From positions 3,286,001 to 3,350,000 of the forward strand of contig NZ_CP107918.1 of the NCBI RefSeq assembly GCF_036014195.1: 64,000 nt of DNA, read 5' to 3'. Made by a program: the position numbers and the translations under genes. The notes below the pieces were generated by a model. It was not told where the DNA came from. It did no database searches and worked only from the letters and a program-made list of their open reading frames with translations. This DNA comes from Streptomyces sp. NBC_00442. Lineage in GTDB: Bacteria; Actinomycetota; Actinomycetes; Streptomycetales; Streptomycetaceae. Below are positions 7,487-15,973 of the stretch, one piece after another. Within the stretch, counting starts at the first letter, position 1; each line of letters begins with the position of its first letter.

Positions 7487-8488
7487 TCAGGAGCCGGACA
7501 CCAGCCAGAACTGGTCGAGGTTGGCGTTGCACTGGTTGCCCTGCTCGCAGGAGAGCTTGATCTCGTTGACGCCCTTGGTGAGCTCCACGTTGGCGTACGT
7601 GGTCGTCCAGCCCTTGGCCCAGTCACCGGCCTCGGCGTGCGCGAAGTTCTTCATGTTCATCGGGCGCGACTCGGGCTTGCCGTTGAGCGATATCGTCGCG
7701 TTCGCGTCGGTGCCGGGGACGCCGAAGCGCAGGTACAGCTTGTACGAGCCGGCCTTCGGCACGGTGGGCTTCCAGGTGACCGAGGCGCCCACGTTGTTGA
7801 AGTTGCCGACGAACGCGCCGCCGGTGCCCTTCGCGCCCGCCACGTTCGTGCCGACCTGCGCGGAGCCGCCGAGCGTCAGCGTCGCCGCGTCGCCCTTGGG
7901 CAGTGCCGCCGGCGCGGAGCCCGAGGGCGAGGGGCTGGTGCTGGGCGACGAGGGCTGACCTGACGTGGAGCTGCCGGGCTTGGCGGCGTCGTCCTTCTTG
8001 TCCTTGTCGTCGCCGTTGCTGACGAGCGCCACGGCGATGCCGATGACGACCGCGGCGACCACCGCGACCGCGCCGATGAGGAGCCCCTTGGTGTTGGGGC
8101 CGCGGCCCCCGCCGCCGTTCTGCTGTGGGGGCGGGCCCTGCCGGGGCGGGGCGCCGCCGGGGAAGGTCTCGGGCGCCGCGTACTGCGCGGTCGGCTGCCC
8201 GTACTGCTGGGGCGGGATCTGCTGGGCCTGCTGCGGGGGCCCCTGGTACTGGCCCTGGTACTGCTGCTGCGGGATCTGTCCGTACTGGCGCTCACCGACG
8301 GTGCGCACCTGGTTGTACGACGTCCTGGGGACTCCGGGCTGCTGCTGCCCCACCGTCGGACCCGGGTAGCCGTAGCCGCCGCCGTTGCGGGGCGGGTTGG
8401 CACCTGCTGCCTGCCCGTCCTCGTACAGGTAGCCGAACGGATCGTCGTCCTCGGGGGTGTTCGCGCCGTTGCTGCCGGGCGTCGTCAT
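7487..8488 (-). CDS. Single-pass membrane protein with C-terminal carbohydrate-binding-like (CBM6/35) domain
   Basis: A 333-residue protein in three parts. Residues 1-135 are a Gln/Pro/Gly/Tyr-rich low-complexity cytoplasmic tail. Residues about 137-160 (TKGLLIGAVAVVAAVVIGI) form one transmembrane helix. A Ser/Pro linker then leads to an outer beta-sandwich of about 130 residues with features of the CBM6/35 family (FVGNFNNVGASVTWKP, GSYKLYLRFGVPG, VNEIKLSCEQGN, and the closing LDQFWLV). It lacks a catalytic domain and may bind cell-wall or extracellular polysaccharide. The ligand is unknown. The cyclase gene lies upstream on the same strand, 109 bp away. Confidence 0.75.
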   Translation of the reverse strand: MTTPGSNGANTPEDDDPFGYLYEDGQAAGANPPRNGGGYGYPGPTVGQQQPGVPRTSYNQVRTVGERQYGQIPQQQYQGQYQGPPQQAQQIPPQQYGQPTAQYAAPETFPGGAPPRQGPPPQQNGGGGRGPNTKGLLIGAVAVVAAVVIGIAVALVSNGDDKDKKDDAAKPGSSTSGQPSSPSTSPSPSGSAPAALPKGDAATLTLGGSAQVGTNVAGAKGTGGAFVGNFNNVGASVTWKPTVPKAGSYKLYLRFGVPGTDANATISLNGKPESRPMNMKNFAHAEAGDWAKGWTTTYANVELTKGVNEIKLSCEQGNQCNANLDQFWLVSGS

Positions 8489-8597
8489 CCGGGGTCACTC
8501 CTCACTGTCCGCCAGCCGTCGCCGACCGGCCGAGCCTACCCCGAACGGACCGCTGCCCGATCTGGCCCCGGTCACACATGATCGGCGTACGGTCCGC

Positions 8598-10271
8598 TCA
8601 GCCCGCCCGGCGGTGGACCTTGGATCGGGACCTCTTCTCGATGTACATCCGCTGGTCGGCCGAGCGCAGGACCTCTTCGACGGACATGCCGCAGCTGGCC
8701 CAGCCGATGCCGAAGCTGGCTCCGACGCGGACCGCCCTGCCGTCCACCCGGATGGGCGGGATGATCGCGTTGCGCAGACGAACGGCCAGGTCGGCGGCAT
8801 CGGCCGAGCCGAGGCCGTCGGCGAGGACGACGAATTCGTCACCCCCGAGGCGGGCCACGGTGTCGCCGTCGCGCACGCCCGTGGTGAGGCGGCGGGCGAC
8901 CTCGATGAGGACCGCGTCGCCGGTGTGGTGGCCGAACCTGTCGTTGATCGACTTGAAGCCGTCGAGGTCGCAGAAGAGCACCGCGAGCCCCTTCGTACCG
9001 TCGTCGATCTCACTGTCGGGGGCCACGGTGTGGACGTGGTGGTCGTAGGGTCCGCCGCCGGGCAGCGCGTCGAAGTCGAAGCCGTCGGCGCGGAACGCGT
9101 GGCCGTGTGCTTCGGGCTCGGCTGCGCCCGCGGGGTGGCCGTACGCCGCGTCGAGGGTCTCGGCCGCACTCGCCGGGCCGGTCGAGTGCGGCCGGGGACA
9201 GAGCCGCGCCGAGAGCCTCGCGCGCAGTTCGGCGCTGTTGGGCAGGCCGGTCAGGGCGTCGTGGGAGGCGCGGTGGGCGAGCTGGAGCTCGTGCCGCTTG
9301 CGGTCCTCGATGTCCTCGACGTGGGTGAGCAGGAAGCGCGGCCCGTCGGCGGTGTCGGCGACCACGGAGTTGCGCAGCGACACCCACACGTAGGTGCCGT
9401 CGCGCCGCCCGAGCCGCAGTTCGGCGCGGCCGCCCTCGGCGGAGGTGCGCAGGAGCGTCCCGATGTCCTCGGGGTGCACGAGGTCGGCGAAGGAGTAGCG
9501 CCGCATGACGGAGGCGGGCCGGCCGAGCAGCCGGCACAGGGCGTCGTTGGTGCGCAGGAGGCGGCCGTGCTGGTCGCCGCCCATCTCGGCGATGGCCATG
9601 CCGGACGGCGCGTACTCGAAGGCCTGGCGGAAGCTTTCCTCGCTGGCGCGCAGGGCCTGCTGTTCGCGTTCGAGGCGGACGAGGGCGCGTTGCATGTTTG
9701 CGCGGAGCCGGGCGTTGCTGATCGCAATGGCGGCCTGGGAGGCGTACATCTGGAGCGCTTCGCGTCCCCAGGCGCCGGGCTTGCGGCCGTTGCGGGGCTT
9801 GTCGACGGAGATGACGCCGAGGAGCTCCTGGGTGCCGCCCGAGGAGTACATCGGGGCGTAGAGGCGGTCCTGGGGGTGCCACTCGTCCGCGAACCGCGGG
9901 TCGGGGCCCTCGGTGTACCACTGGGGGACGTCGTCCTCCAGGAGCACCCAGCCCTCGGTGTACGGGATGAAGCGGAGTCCGTCCCAGTCCTCGCCCATGG
10001 ACAGGCGCCGGTCCCAGGAGGTGCGCGAGCCGACCCGGCCGGTGATCAGGGCTTCCGCGGCCGCGTTGCCGGCGAAGGCGGCGACGACCAGGTCACCGTC
10101 GGGGCGTACGAGATTGACGCACGCCAGCTCGTAGCCCAGGCCCGCGATGACGCCGTCCGCAACGGTCTGCAGCGTGTCCGCAAGGCTGCGGGCCGTGTTG
10201 AGCTCCCCGACCACCTGGTGCAGCTGCCGCAGGGTCGCAAGACGGACGTAGGGCTCCGACTCGGTCTCCAT
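8598..10271 (-). CDS. cdgB: GAF-PAS-GGDEF diguanylate cyclase (CdgB type)
   Basis: A 557-residue protein predicted to make cyclic di-GMP from GTP. It has an N-terminal GAF domain (about 20-180), a PAS/PAC domain (about 210-330, with FEYAPSGMAIAEM and VWVSLRNSV) and a C-terminal GGDEF domain. The GGDEF active-site motif is intact at residues 476-480, and an RDGD inhibitory site stands five residues before it, so product inhibition is expected. I chose ATG 10271 because GGGGAGAG lies just upstream; an in-frame start at 10301 is possible. The architecture matches Streptomyces CdgB, a BldD target controlling development. A Crp-type palindrome lies 127 bp upstream. Confidence 0.88.
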   Translation of the reverse strand: METESEPYVRLATLRQLHQVVGELNTARSLADTLQTVADGVIAGLGYELACVNLVRPDGDLVVAAFAGNAAAEALITGRVGSRTSWDRRLSMGEDWDGLRFIPYTEGWVLLEDDVPQWYTEGPDPRFADEWHPQDRLYAPMYSSGGTQELLGVISVDKPRNGRKPGAWGREALQMYASQAAIAISNARLRANMQRALVRLEREQQALRASEESFRQAFEYAPSGMAIAEMGGDQHGRLLRTNDALCRLLGRPASVMRRYSFADLVHPEDIGTLLRTSAEGGRAELRLGRRDGTYVWVSLRNSVVADTADGPRFLLTHVEDIEDRKRHELQLAHRASHDALTGLPNSAELRARLSARLCPRPHSTGPASAAETLDAAYGHPAGAAEPEAHGHAFRADGFDFDALPGGGPYDHHVHTVAPDSEIDDGTKGLAVLFCDLDGFKSINDRFGHHTGDAVLIEVARRLTTGVRDGDTVARLGGDEFVVLADGLGSADAADLAVRLRNAIIPPIRVDGRAVRVGASFGIGWASCGMSVEEVLRSADQRMYIEKRSRSKVHRRAG

Positions 10272-10564
10272 TGCTCGCTCTCCCCGAGACCTCGACAGCA
10301 ACTCCTGGCTTCAGATCGACATTCCTTTTCGCACTGTCCCGCCACTGAATCACAGCGAGCTGTCTAGCCGGTACACAGGGTCAACAAATAGTGCTCTCTG
10401 TGACTCAAGTCACAGCAGATGGTGGGGGGTTGGCCGTTCTTTCCGTCTTTGCCCCCTGTCTTTCCTGAACGCAAACACGGGAACGACTCCGCCGCAGGAC
10501 CTAGGTCCCGCCTGGTCCCGGGGCCCGATGCGGTCCGCGGTGGCAGGAGACTAGCGTTCCGCTT
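10272..10564. promoter_or_regulatory. Divergent control region between cdgB and the flavin reductase gene
   Basis: A 293-bp divergent intergenic region with locally lower GC content (for example TCGACATTCCTTTTCGC and CAACAAATAGTGCTC). Its clearest feature is the perfect Crp-type palindrome at 10399-10414, listed separately. No small gene is supported here. Confidence 0.6.
10399..10414. promoter_or_regulatory. Perfect Crp-type palindrome TGTGA-N6-TCACA
   Basis: TGTGACTCAAGTCACA matches the Crp/Fnr consensus exactly (GTG-N6-CAC core). The inverted repeat extends to 8-bp arms, CTGTGACT/AGTCACAG, at 10398-10415. It is 127 bp upstream of the cdgB start and about 150 bp upstream of the flavin reductase start, so it could act on either gene. 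Streptomyces encode a Crp that recognises this core; binding here is inferred. Confidence 0.6.
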
Positions 10565-11131
10565 GTGTTGCAGACACCCCTTACCGGCGCCCTTTCCGCA
10601 CCAGACGCGGCGACCCCTCATCCTGTGGGGGTGAGCAATGACGAGTTCCGCGCCGCGATGTCCCGGCTTGCCGCGGGCGTGGTCCTGGTGACCGCGCACG
10701 ACACCGACCACGGGCCGCGCGGCGAAGACGTGGGCATGACCGCGACGGCGTTCCTCTCGGTCTCGCTCGACCCGCCCCTCGTCCTGGTCTCGCTGCGGTG
10801 CGGCTCGCGGATGGACGACCTCCTCGCGGAACAGCCGCTGTGGGGGGTCTCGCTGCTCTCCGAGAGCCAGCGCCACATCGCGGGCCGGTTCGCGATGAAG
10901 GGCCGGATCAGCGACCGGCTGCTGTTCGAGGACATCCCGTACAGCAGGGGCGAGGCGAGCGGCGCCCCACTGGTCGGCGGCGCGCTGGCGACGCTGGAAT
11001 GCCGCACCGAGCAGCGCGTCGAGGCGGGCGATCACACGCTGGCCATCGGCCGCGTCCTGACGGCCCGGCTCCCGAGCGCGGAGGGCGGCCCGCTGACGTA
11101 CTTCCGGGGCCGGTACCGGCAGTTGGGCTGA
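10565..11131 (+). CDS. Flavin reductase-like, FMN-binding split-barrel protein
   Basis: A 188-residue protein of the flavin reductase (RibF/HpaC-like) split-barrel family, expected to reduce FMN or FAD with NAD(P)H. Family features are MSRLAAGVVLVTAH, MTATAFLSVSLDPPLVLVSL, FAMKGRISDRLLFEDIPY and the closing LTYFRGRYRQLG. GTG 10565 gives the longest product. A GTG at 10631 (MSNDEFRAAM) is a serious alternative because the family domain starts there. No partner monooxygenase is adjacent, so the acceptor of its reduced flavin is unknown. Confidence 0.82.
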   Translation: MLQTPLTGALSAPDAATPHPVGVSNDEFRAAMSRLAAGVVLVTAHDTDHGPRGEDVGMTATAFLSVSLDPPLVLVSLRCGSRMDDLLAEQPLWGVSLLSESQRHIAGRFAMKGRISDRLLFEDIPYSRGEASGAPLVGGALATLECRTEQRVEAGDHTLAIGRVLTARLPSAEGGPLTYFRGRYRQLG

Positions 11132-11196
11132 CGCGAACCGCCCGCAGGGGTCGTGCGGGCGGAAAGGGGCCGGCCGGGCCCCGGGCGGCCGGCGGG

Positions 11197-11622
11197 CTAC
11201 CAGTCCTGGCCGGAGCGGCCCTTCTTCGTCTGCGCGCGCTGCTTCTTCTCGCGCAGCCGGCGCTCATTGATGCCGCGCGGGATCTTGGTGGCGCGGCGCG
11301 GCTTGGGCGGCGGGGCGGTCGCCTCGGCGAGCAGGGCGGCGAGGCGGACCGCGGCGGTCTCACGGTTGCGCCACTGCGAGCGGTGCTCGGAGGCGCGCAC
11401 GGAGACGACGCCGCCCACCAGCCGGCTCGCGAGCCGTTCGAGGGCGCGGGCCTTCCACACCTCCGGCAGCGACTCGGTCCGCTCCAGGTCGAAGCGGAGC
11501 TCGACCTGCGAGTCGCTGGTGTTGACGTGCTGGCCGCCGGGCCCTGACGACCTGGAGAAACGCCAGATCAGCTCGGCCTCCGGGAGGGAGACGGAGCCGC
11601 GGATGACATAGGGCCCGGACAT
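11197..11622 (-). CDS. arfB: ArfB/YaeJ-type peptidyl-tRNA hydrolase (ribosome rescue)
   Basis: A 141-residue release-factor-like protein. The GGQ catalytic motif is at residues 29-31 ([14 protein letters not shown]), which hydrolyses peptidyl-tRNA. The codon-recognition domains of true release factors are missing. The C-terminus is the basic tail typical of ArfB ([20 protein letters not shown]), which enters the empty mRNA channel of stalled ribosomes. ATG 11622 or 11631 fits the family N-terminus; an upstream extension to 11784 is Arg/Gly-rich low-complexity sequence and unlikely to be coding. Confidence 0.87.
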   Translation of the reverse strand: MSGPYVIRGSVSLPEAELIWRFSRSSGPGGQHVNTSDSQVELRFDLERTESLPEVWKARALERLASRLVGGVVSVRASEHRSQWRNRETAAVRLAALLAEATAPPPKPRRATKIPRGINERRLREKKQRAQTKKGRSGQDW

Positions 11623-11871
11623 GACATCCATGGTGACGGGTGCCCGGCACCGCGTCACCCTCTTTTCCCGCGACCGGCCGCGCCGCTTTCCCCGCGGCCG
11701 TCCGTGCTCCTGTCCCCGCGGCCGTCCGTGGCTTTCCCCTTGACGCCGCCTTGGCAAAGAAAGCAAAGCGGGATGGAACCTCACGGTCCCCTGCCGACGT
11801 TATGGGGAATGACGGTAGCTTCGGGACGGCTCGAAGCCCGCAGATCACGAAGCAGAAGAAGGGGACATCCC

Positions 11872-12447
11872 ATGGCTGTAAGCCTGTCCAAGGGCGGAAA
11901 CGTCTCGCTCACCAAGGAGGCCCCGGGCCTGACCGCCGTCACGGTCGGCCTCGGCTGGGACGTCCGCACCACCACCGGTACCGACTTCGACCTCGACGCC
12001 TCGGCCATCGCGGTGAACACGACGGGCAAGGTCTACTCCGACGGCCACTTCGTGTTCTTCAACAACAAGTCGACGCCGGACCAGACCATCGTCCACACCG
12101 GTGACAACACCACCGGCCAGGGCGAGGGCGACGACGAGGCCATCAACGTCAACCTCGCGGGCCTTCCCGCCGACGTCGACAAGATCGTCTTCCCGGTCTC
12201 CATCTACGACGCCGAGACCCGCTCGCAGAACTTCGGCCAGGTGCGCAACGCCTACATCCGGATCGTCAACCAGGCCGGCGGCGCCGAGATCGCCCGCTAC
12301 GACCTGAGCGAGGACGCGGCGACGGAGACCGCGATGGTCTTCGGCGAGCTGTACCGCAACGGTGCGGAGTGGAAGTTCCGCGCCGTGGGCCAGGGTTACG
12401 CCTCGGGCCTGGTCGGCATCGCGCAGGACTTCGGCGTCAGCGTCTGA
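11872..12447 (+). CDS. terD: TerD-family stress protein
   Basis: A 191-residue stand-alone TerD domain, a Ca2+-binding beta-sandwich family named for tellurite resistance and linked to stress and phage defence. It opens with [20 protein letters not shown] and contains the acidic DFDLDASA loop, [22 protein letters not shown] and the C-terminal [22 protein letters not shown] supplies the ribosome-binding site ahead of ATG 11872. It stands alone, with no terABCZ genes next to it. A second TerD domain is fused to an endonuclease at 26.5-28.7 kb. Confidence 0.92.
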   Translation: MAVSLSKGGNVSLTKEAPGLTAVTVGLGWDVRTTTGTDFDLDASAIAVNTTGKVYSDGHFVFFNNKSTPDQTIVHTGDNTTGQGEGDDEAINVNLAGLPADVDKIVFPVSIYDAETRSQNFGQVRNAYIRIVNQAGGAEIARYDLSEDAATETAMVFGELYRNGAEWKFRAVGQGYASGLVGIAQDFGVSV

Positions 12448-12532
12448 CGTTCCGCGGGTGACGTCCCGCATGGTGAGACCCCGCGGGTGATGTCCCGCGT
12501 GTGAGGTCCCGCGGGTGACGTCCCGCGGATGA
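12448..12532. repeat. Tandem 14-15-bp repeat downstream of terD
   Basis: Six degenerate copies of GCGGGTGACGTCCC follow the terD stop, with variants GCATGGTGAGACCCC, GCGGGTGATGTCCC and GCGTGTGAGGTCCC. They lead straight into the terminator hairpin. Confidence 0.85.
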
Positions 12533-12563
12533 GGTGCCCCCGGCGTTCACCGCCGGGGGCACC
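12533..12563 (+). terminator. Perfect 13-bp stem-loop terminator after terD
   Basis: GGTGCCCCCGGCG (12533-12545) and CGCCGGGGGCACC (12551-12563) pair perfectly round a TTCAC loop. There is no U-tract, as is common in Streptomyces. It should end terD transcription before the peptidase gene. The rest of the gap up to 12794 holds the peptidase promoter region, with nothing else recognised. Confidence 0.85.
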
Positions 12564-12794
12564 TGCATGTGCATGTGTACGTCTGGTGCACGTGTGTCGA
12601 CGGAACCGACACACACATTCCGCCCGCTGTCTTCCAACTCGCTTGTCCGCGGCCGGAATTCGCCGTTGAGCGGACAGGGGCGCACCCCATTCGGACACGA
12701 TCAGGTCAAATACTTGTCGCGTCACTGTCAAGAACTGGTCACCTGCTGGCAGTCTCCAACTCGCCCCCACAGAACGAGTGAAGGAGACCACCGA

Positions 12795-14342
12795 GTGCGA
12801 ACCACTCTGCGTGCCGCCGCTCTTGCTGCATCCGCCGCCATGGTCGTCGTCGGCGTACAGGCCGGCTCGTCCGCCGGCGCCACCGACCGCGCCGCCGGTG
12901 CCACCGCCCTGGACCTGACCACCGTCCAGCGCGCCGACGCCCTGCGCTCCGCCCAGGACGCGGCGCCCGCCGCCGCCCGCACCCTCGGGCTCGGCGCCCA
13001 GGAGAAGCTCGTCGTCCGCGACGTCATCAAGGACGCCGACGGCACGGTCCACACCCGCTACGAGCGCACCTTCGACGGCCTGCCCGTCCTCGGCGGCGAC
13101 CTCGTCGTGCACACCGCCAAGGACGGCGCCGTCAAGGGCGTCGACAAGGCGACCGACGCGAAGATATCCGTCGCCACCACCACCTCGCTCAAGGCCGCCC
13201 CCACCGGCTCCCGCAAGGTCGTCTGGGCCGCCTCGGGCAAGCCCGTCCTCGCCTACGAGCGCACCGTCACCGGCACCCAGCCGGACGGCACCCCGAGCCG
13301 CCGCGACATCGTCACGGACGCCACCACCGGCGCCCAGCTCTACTCCCACGAGGAGATCGAGACGGGCACCGGCACCAGCGAGTACTCCGGCACGGTCACG
13401 CTCGGCACCACCAAGAGCGGGTCGACCTACAGCCTCAACGACGCCTCGCGCGGCGGTCACATGACGTACGACCTGAAGGGCGGCAGCTCCGGCAAGGGCA
13501 CGCTCTTCACGAAGTCCACCGACACGTGGGGCAACGGCTCCCCGTCCAACCGCGAGACCGCCGCCGTCGACGCGCACTACGGCGCCGCCGAGACGTGGGA
13601 CTTCTACAAGACCGAGCTCGGCCGCAACGGCATCGCCGGCAACGGCAAGGCCGCCTACAGCCGTGTCCACTACGGCAACGCGTACGTCAACGCGTTCTGG
13701 GACGACAGCTGCTTCTGCATGACGTACGGCGACGGCGAGGGCAACAAGAAGCCGCTCACCGCGCTCGACGTCGCCGGCCACGAGATGAGCCACGGCCTGA
13801 CCGCCGCCACCGCCAAGCTGAACTACAGCGGCGAGTCCGGCGGCCTCAACGAGGCGACCAGCGACATGTTCGGCACCTCCGTCGAGTTCTACGCCAACAA
13901 CGCCTCCGACAAGGGCGACTACCTCATCGGCGAGAAGATCGACATCAACGGCGACGGCACCCCGCTGCGCTACATGGACAAGCCGAGCAAGGACGGCGCG
14001 TCGGCCGACTACTGGTCGAGCGGCGTCGGCAACAAGGACGTGCACTACTCGTCCGGCCCCGCCAACCACTTCTTCTACCTGCTGTCCGAGGGCAGCGGCG
14101 CGAAGACGATCAACGGGGTGAGCTACAACTCGCCGACGTACGACAACTCCAAGGTCACCGGGATCGGCCGCGTCAAGGCGTACAAGATCTGGTACAAGGC
14201 GCTCTCCACGTACATGACCTCGACCACCAACTACAAGGCCGCGCGCGCCGCGACCCTGAAGGCGGCGGGCGACCTGTACGGCACCACGAGCACCGAGTAC
14301 AAGACGGTGGCGGCCGCCTGGACCGCCATCAACGTGAAGTAA
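12795..14342 (+). CDS. Secreted M4-family (thermolysin-like) neutral metallopeptidase
   Basis: A 515-residue prepropeptidase. Residues 1 to about 29 are a Sec-type signal peptide. Residues about 30-190 are an FTP/PepSY-type propeptide (TLGLGAQEKLVVRDVIKDAD, GLPVLGGDLVVH). The catalytic domain then follows, with zinc motif HEMSH at 329-333 and the third ligand Glu in GGLNEATSD about 20 residues later. DVHYSSGPANHFFYLLS carries the active-site His region of the family. Expected role is extracellular protein digestion. GTG 12795 is preceded by AAGGAG. It converges with the M1 peptidase gene. Confidence 0.93.
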   Translation: MRTTLRAAALAASAAMVVVGVQAGSSAGATDRAAGATALDLTTVQRADALRSAQDAAPAAARTLGLGAQEKLVVRDVIKDADGTVHTRYERTFDGLPVLGGDLVVHTAKDGAVKGVDKATDAKISVATTTSLKAAPTGSRKVVWAASGKPVLAYERTVTGTQPDGTPSRRDIVTDATTGAQLYSHEEIETGTGTSEYSGTVTLGTTKSGSTYSLNDASRGGHMTYDLKGGSSGKGTLFTKSTDTWGNGSPSNRETAAVDAHYGAAETWDFYKTELGRNGIAGNGKAAYSRVHYGNAYVNAFWDDSCFCMTYGDGEGNKKPLTALDVAGHEMSHGLTAATAKLNYSGESGGLNEATSDMFGTSVEFYANNASDKGDYLIGEKIDINGDGTPLRYMDKPSKDGASADYWSSGVGNKDVHYSSGPANHFFYLLSEGSGAKTINGVSYNSPTYDNSKVTGIGRVKAYKIWYKALSTYMTSTTNYKAARAATLKAAGDLYGTTSTEYKTVAAAWTAINVK

Positions 14343-14379
14343 CCCGCGCGCCGCGGCGCCGCACGGTTACCGCTCAACT

Positions 14380-14460
14380 CACCTGGTTCTACGGAGAGTC
14401 CGGCGGGAAGCACGGGCCCCTCACGGGGAATCCGGCTTCCCGTCCCCGTAGAGCCAGGTG
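14380..14460. terminator. Long inverted repeat between convergent peptidase genes
   Basis: CACCTGGTTCTACGG (14380-14394) and CCGTAGAGCCAGGTG (14446-14460) are complementary at 14 of 15 positions across 51 bp. The right arm lies inside the 3' end of the M1 gene (its WLYGDG codons). It could form a bidirectional terminator in both transcripts. Confidence 0.5.
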
Positions 14461-15860
14461 TTCCACACCTGCGTGAGCCGGTGGCCCGCCTCGCCGTCCA
14501 CGAAGCGGGTGAAGTCCTTGGTCGAGGCATTGGCGTGCCGGTGGGCGCGCAGCCAGTCCTGGACGAGCGCGAAGAACTTCTCGTCGCCGACCGCCTCACG
14601 GACCTTGTGGACGGCCATGGCGCCCCGCACGTACACCGGGCGGCCCGACACATCGGCCGCGGTCGGCGGGGCCGCGGGCGGGAACGCCCAGATCTCGTCG
14701 CCGTCGTCCTTCGCGTACTCGGTGTCGAAGTGCTCCTGCGCGCTCATCCCGCCGTGGTCCTCGCTCCACAGCCACTCCGCGTACTGCGCGAACCCCTCGT
14801 TGAGCCACATGTCACGCCAGGCGGCCGGGGTGACGGAGTCACCGAACCACTGGTGGGCCAGCTCGTGCACCAGGGTGCTGAGGTCGAACTGGTCGAGCGG
14901 CATCACCGGCCGGTTCTGCGTCTCCAGGGCGTAGCCCGCGGACTTCGCCGGCGCGACGACCACCCCGGTGGAGGAGAACGGGTAGGACCCGAACTTCTCC
15001 TCCTCCCACGCTAGGATGTCCGGCAGTTGAGCGACGACCTGCGCGGTCCGCTCCTTCGCGGCCGGGTCGACGGCGGTGTAGACCGGGATGCCGGACTTGG
15101 TGGTCCCCTTGTCGTCGATCTCGTACGGCCCGATCGCGAGCATCGCCAGATACGTGGCCATGGGCTCCTTGGTGCGCCAACTGAACGCCGTGCGGCCCCC
15201 GTTGTGGACGGTGGACGTCAACTCGCCGTTGGACACGACGCGCAGGCCGTCGGGAACGGTCACCTTGATGTCGTAGGTGGCCTTGTCGCTCGGGTGGTTG
15301 TTGGAGGGGAACCAGGCCATGGAACCGGTGGGCTCGCCCAGGGCGAGGACGCCGCCGCCCGGTGACGTCAGCCAGCCCTCCTTGGAGCCGTCGGAGTCCG
15401 TGATGGTCCTGGGCCTGCCCGAGTAGCGCACGTACGCCGTGAACGTCTCGCCCCGGCCCAGGTCCTCCTGGGGACGCAGGGTCAGCTCGTCACCGGCCCG
15501 GTTGACGGCCGCGGGCTCGTCGTCGACGGTGGCGTCCCGCACGTCCATCCCGGCGAAGTCCAGGTCGAAGGCGCTGAGGTCCTTGGTGGCCCGCGCCACG
15601 ATGGTCGCCCCGCCCGAGAGGGTTCCGGTCGCCGGGTCGTACGCCAGGTCGAGGCCGTAGTGCTGGACGTCGTAGCCGTCGTTGCCGAGCCGGGGAAAGA
15701 GCGGATCACGCGTGCCGGAGGCGCCCGGTGTGCCGTTCACCCCGCCGGTGCAGGAGGTGACGGCGAGGGCGGCGAGCAGCGCGACTGCGATGCGCCCGCG
15801 CCTGCCGCGCCCGGCCCCGGGCCCCTTCGGCGTCGTCCGCCGCTCCGGTCGTTTGTCCAC
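14421..15860 (-). CDS. M1-family zinc aminopeptidase, lipoprotein
   Basis: A 479-residue M1 peptidase. The N-terminus has a basic stretch, a hydrophobic helix (IAVALLAALA) and the lipobox VTSC, so it is probably anchored outside the membrane. The zinc motif HELAHQW starts at residue 332, and the third ligand Glu is in WLNEGFAQYAEWLW. The exopeptidase-type motif appears as LGEPTGSMAWFPSN rather than a strict GAMEN, so strict aminopeptidase specificity is not certain. GTG 15860 fits the signal sequence better than the longer 15896 start. It converges with the M4 peptidase gene. Confidence 0.87.
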   Translation of the reverse strand: MDKRPERRTTPKGPGAGRGRRGRIAVALLAALAVTSCTGGVNGTPGASGTRDPLFPRLGNDGYDVQHYGLDLAYDPATGTLSGGATIVARATKDLSAFDLDFAGMDVRDATVDDEPAAVNRAGDELTLRPQEDLGRGETFTAYVRYSGRPRTITDSDGSKEGWLTSPGGGVLALGEPTGSMAWFPSNNHPSDKATYDIKVTVPDGLRVVSNGELTSTVHNGGRTAFSWRTKEPMATYLAMLAIGPYEIDDKGTTKSGIPVYTAVDPAAKERTAQVVAQLPDILAWEEEKFGSYPFSSTGVVVAPAKSAGYALETQNRPVMPLDQFDLSTLVHELAHQWFGDSVTPAAWRDMWLNEGFAQYAEWLWSEDHGGMSAQEHFDTEYAKDDGDEIWAFPPAAPPTAADVSGRPVYVRGAMAVHKVREAVGDEKFFALVQDWLRAHRHANASTKDFTRFVDGEAGHRLTQVWNTWLYGDGKPDSP

Positions 15861-15973
15861 GTCCGTGATCCTACGGGCGCCCCGGCAACCCGCCACCGGG
15901 GACGGCCCATTACCCCTCCGAGGGGCTACGCCGTCACGGCCCCCGCGAGGGACTACGTCGTCACGTGGCGGGA

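Noticed and set aside
10399..10414. BldD box upstream of cdgB
   Set aside because: The spacing differs by one base from the BldD consensus (TnACnC-W-GnGTnA). The site fits the Crp pattern exactly, so I called it Crp-type; a BldD site may still lie elsewhere in the gap.
11631..11784. N-terminal extension of the ArfB-like protein
   Set aside because: The extra 50 residues are Arg/Gly low-complexity sequence from a local repeat (CGGCCGTCCGTG words), and the family starts at the ATG near 11622-11631.
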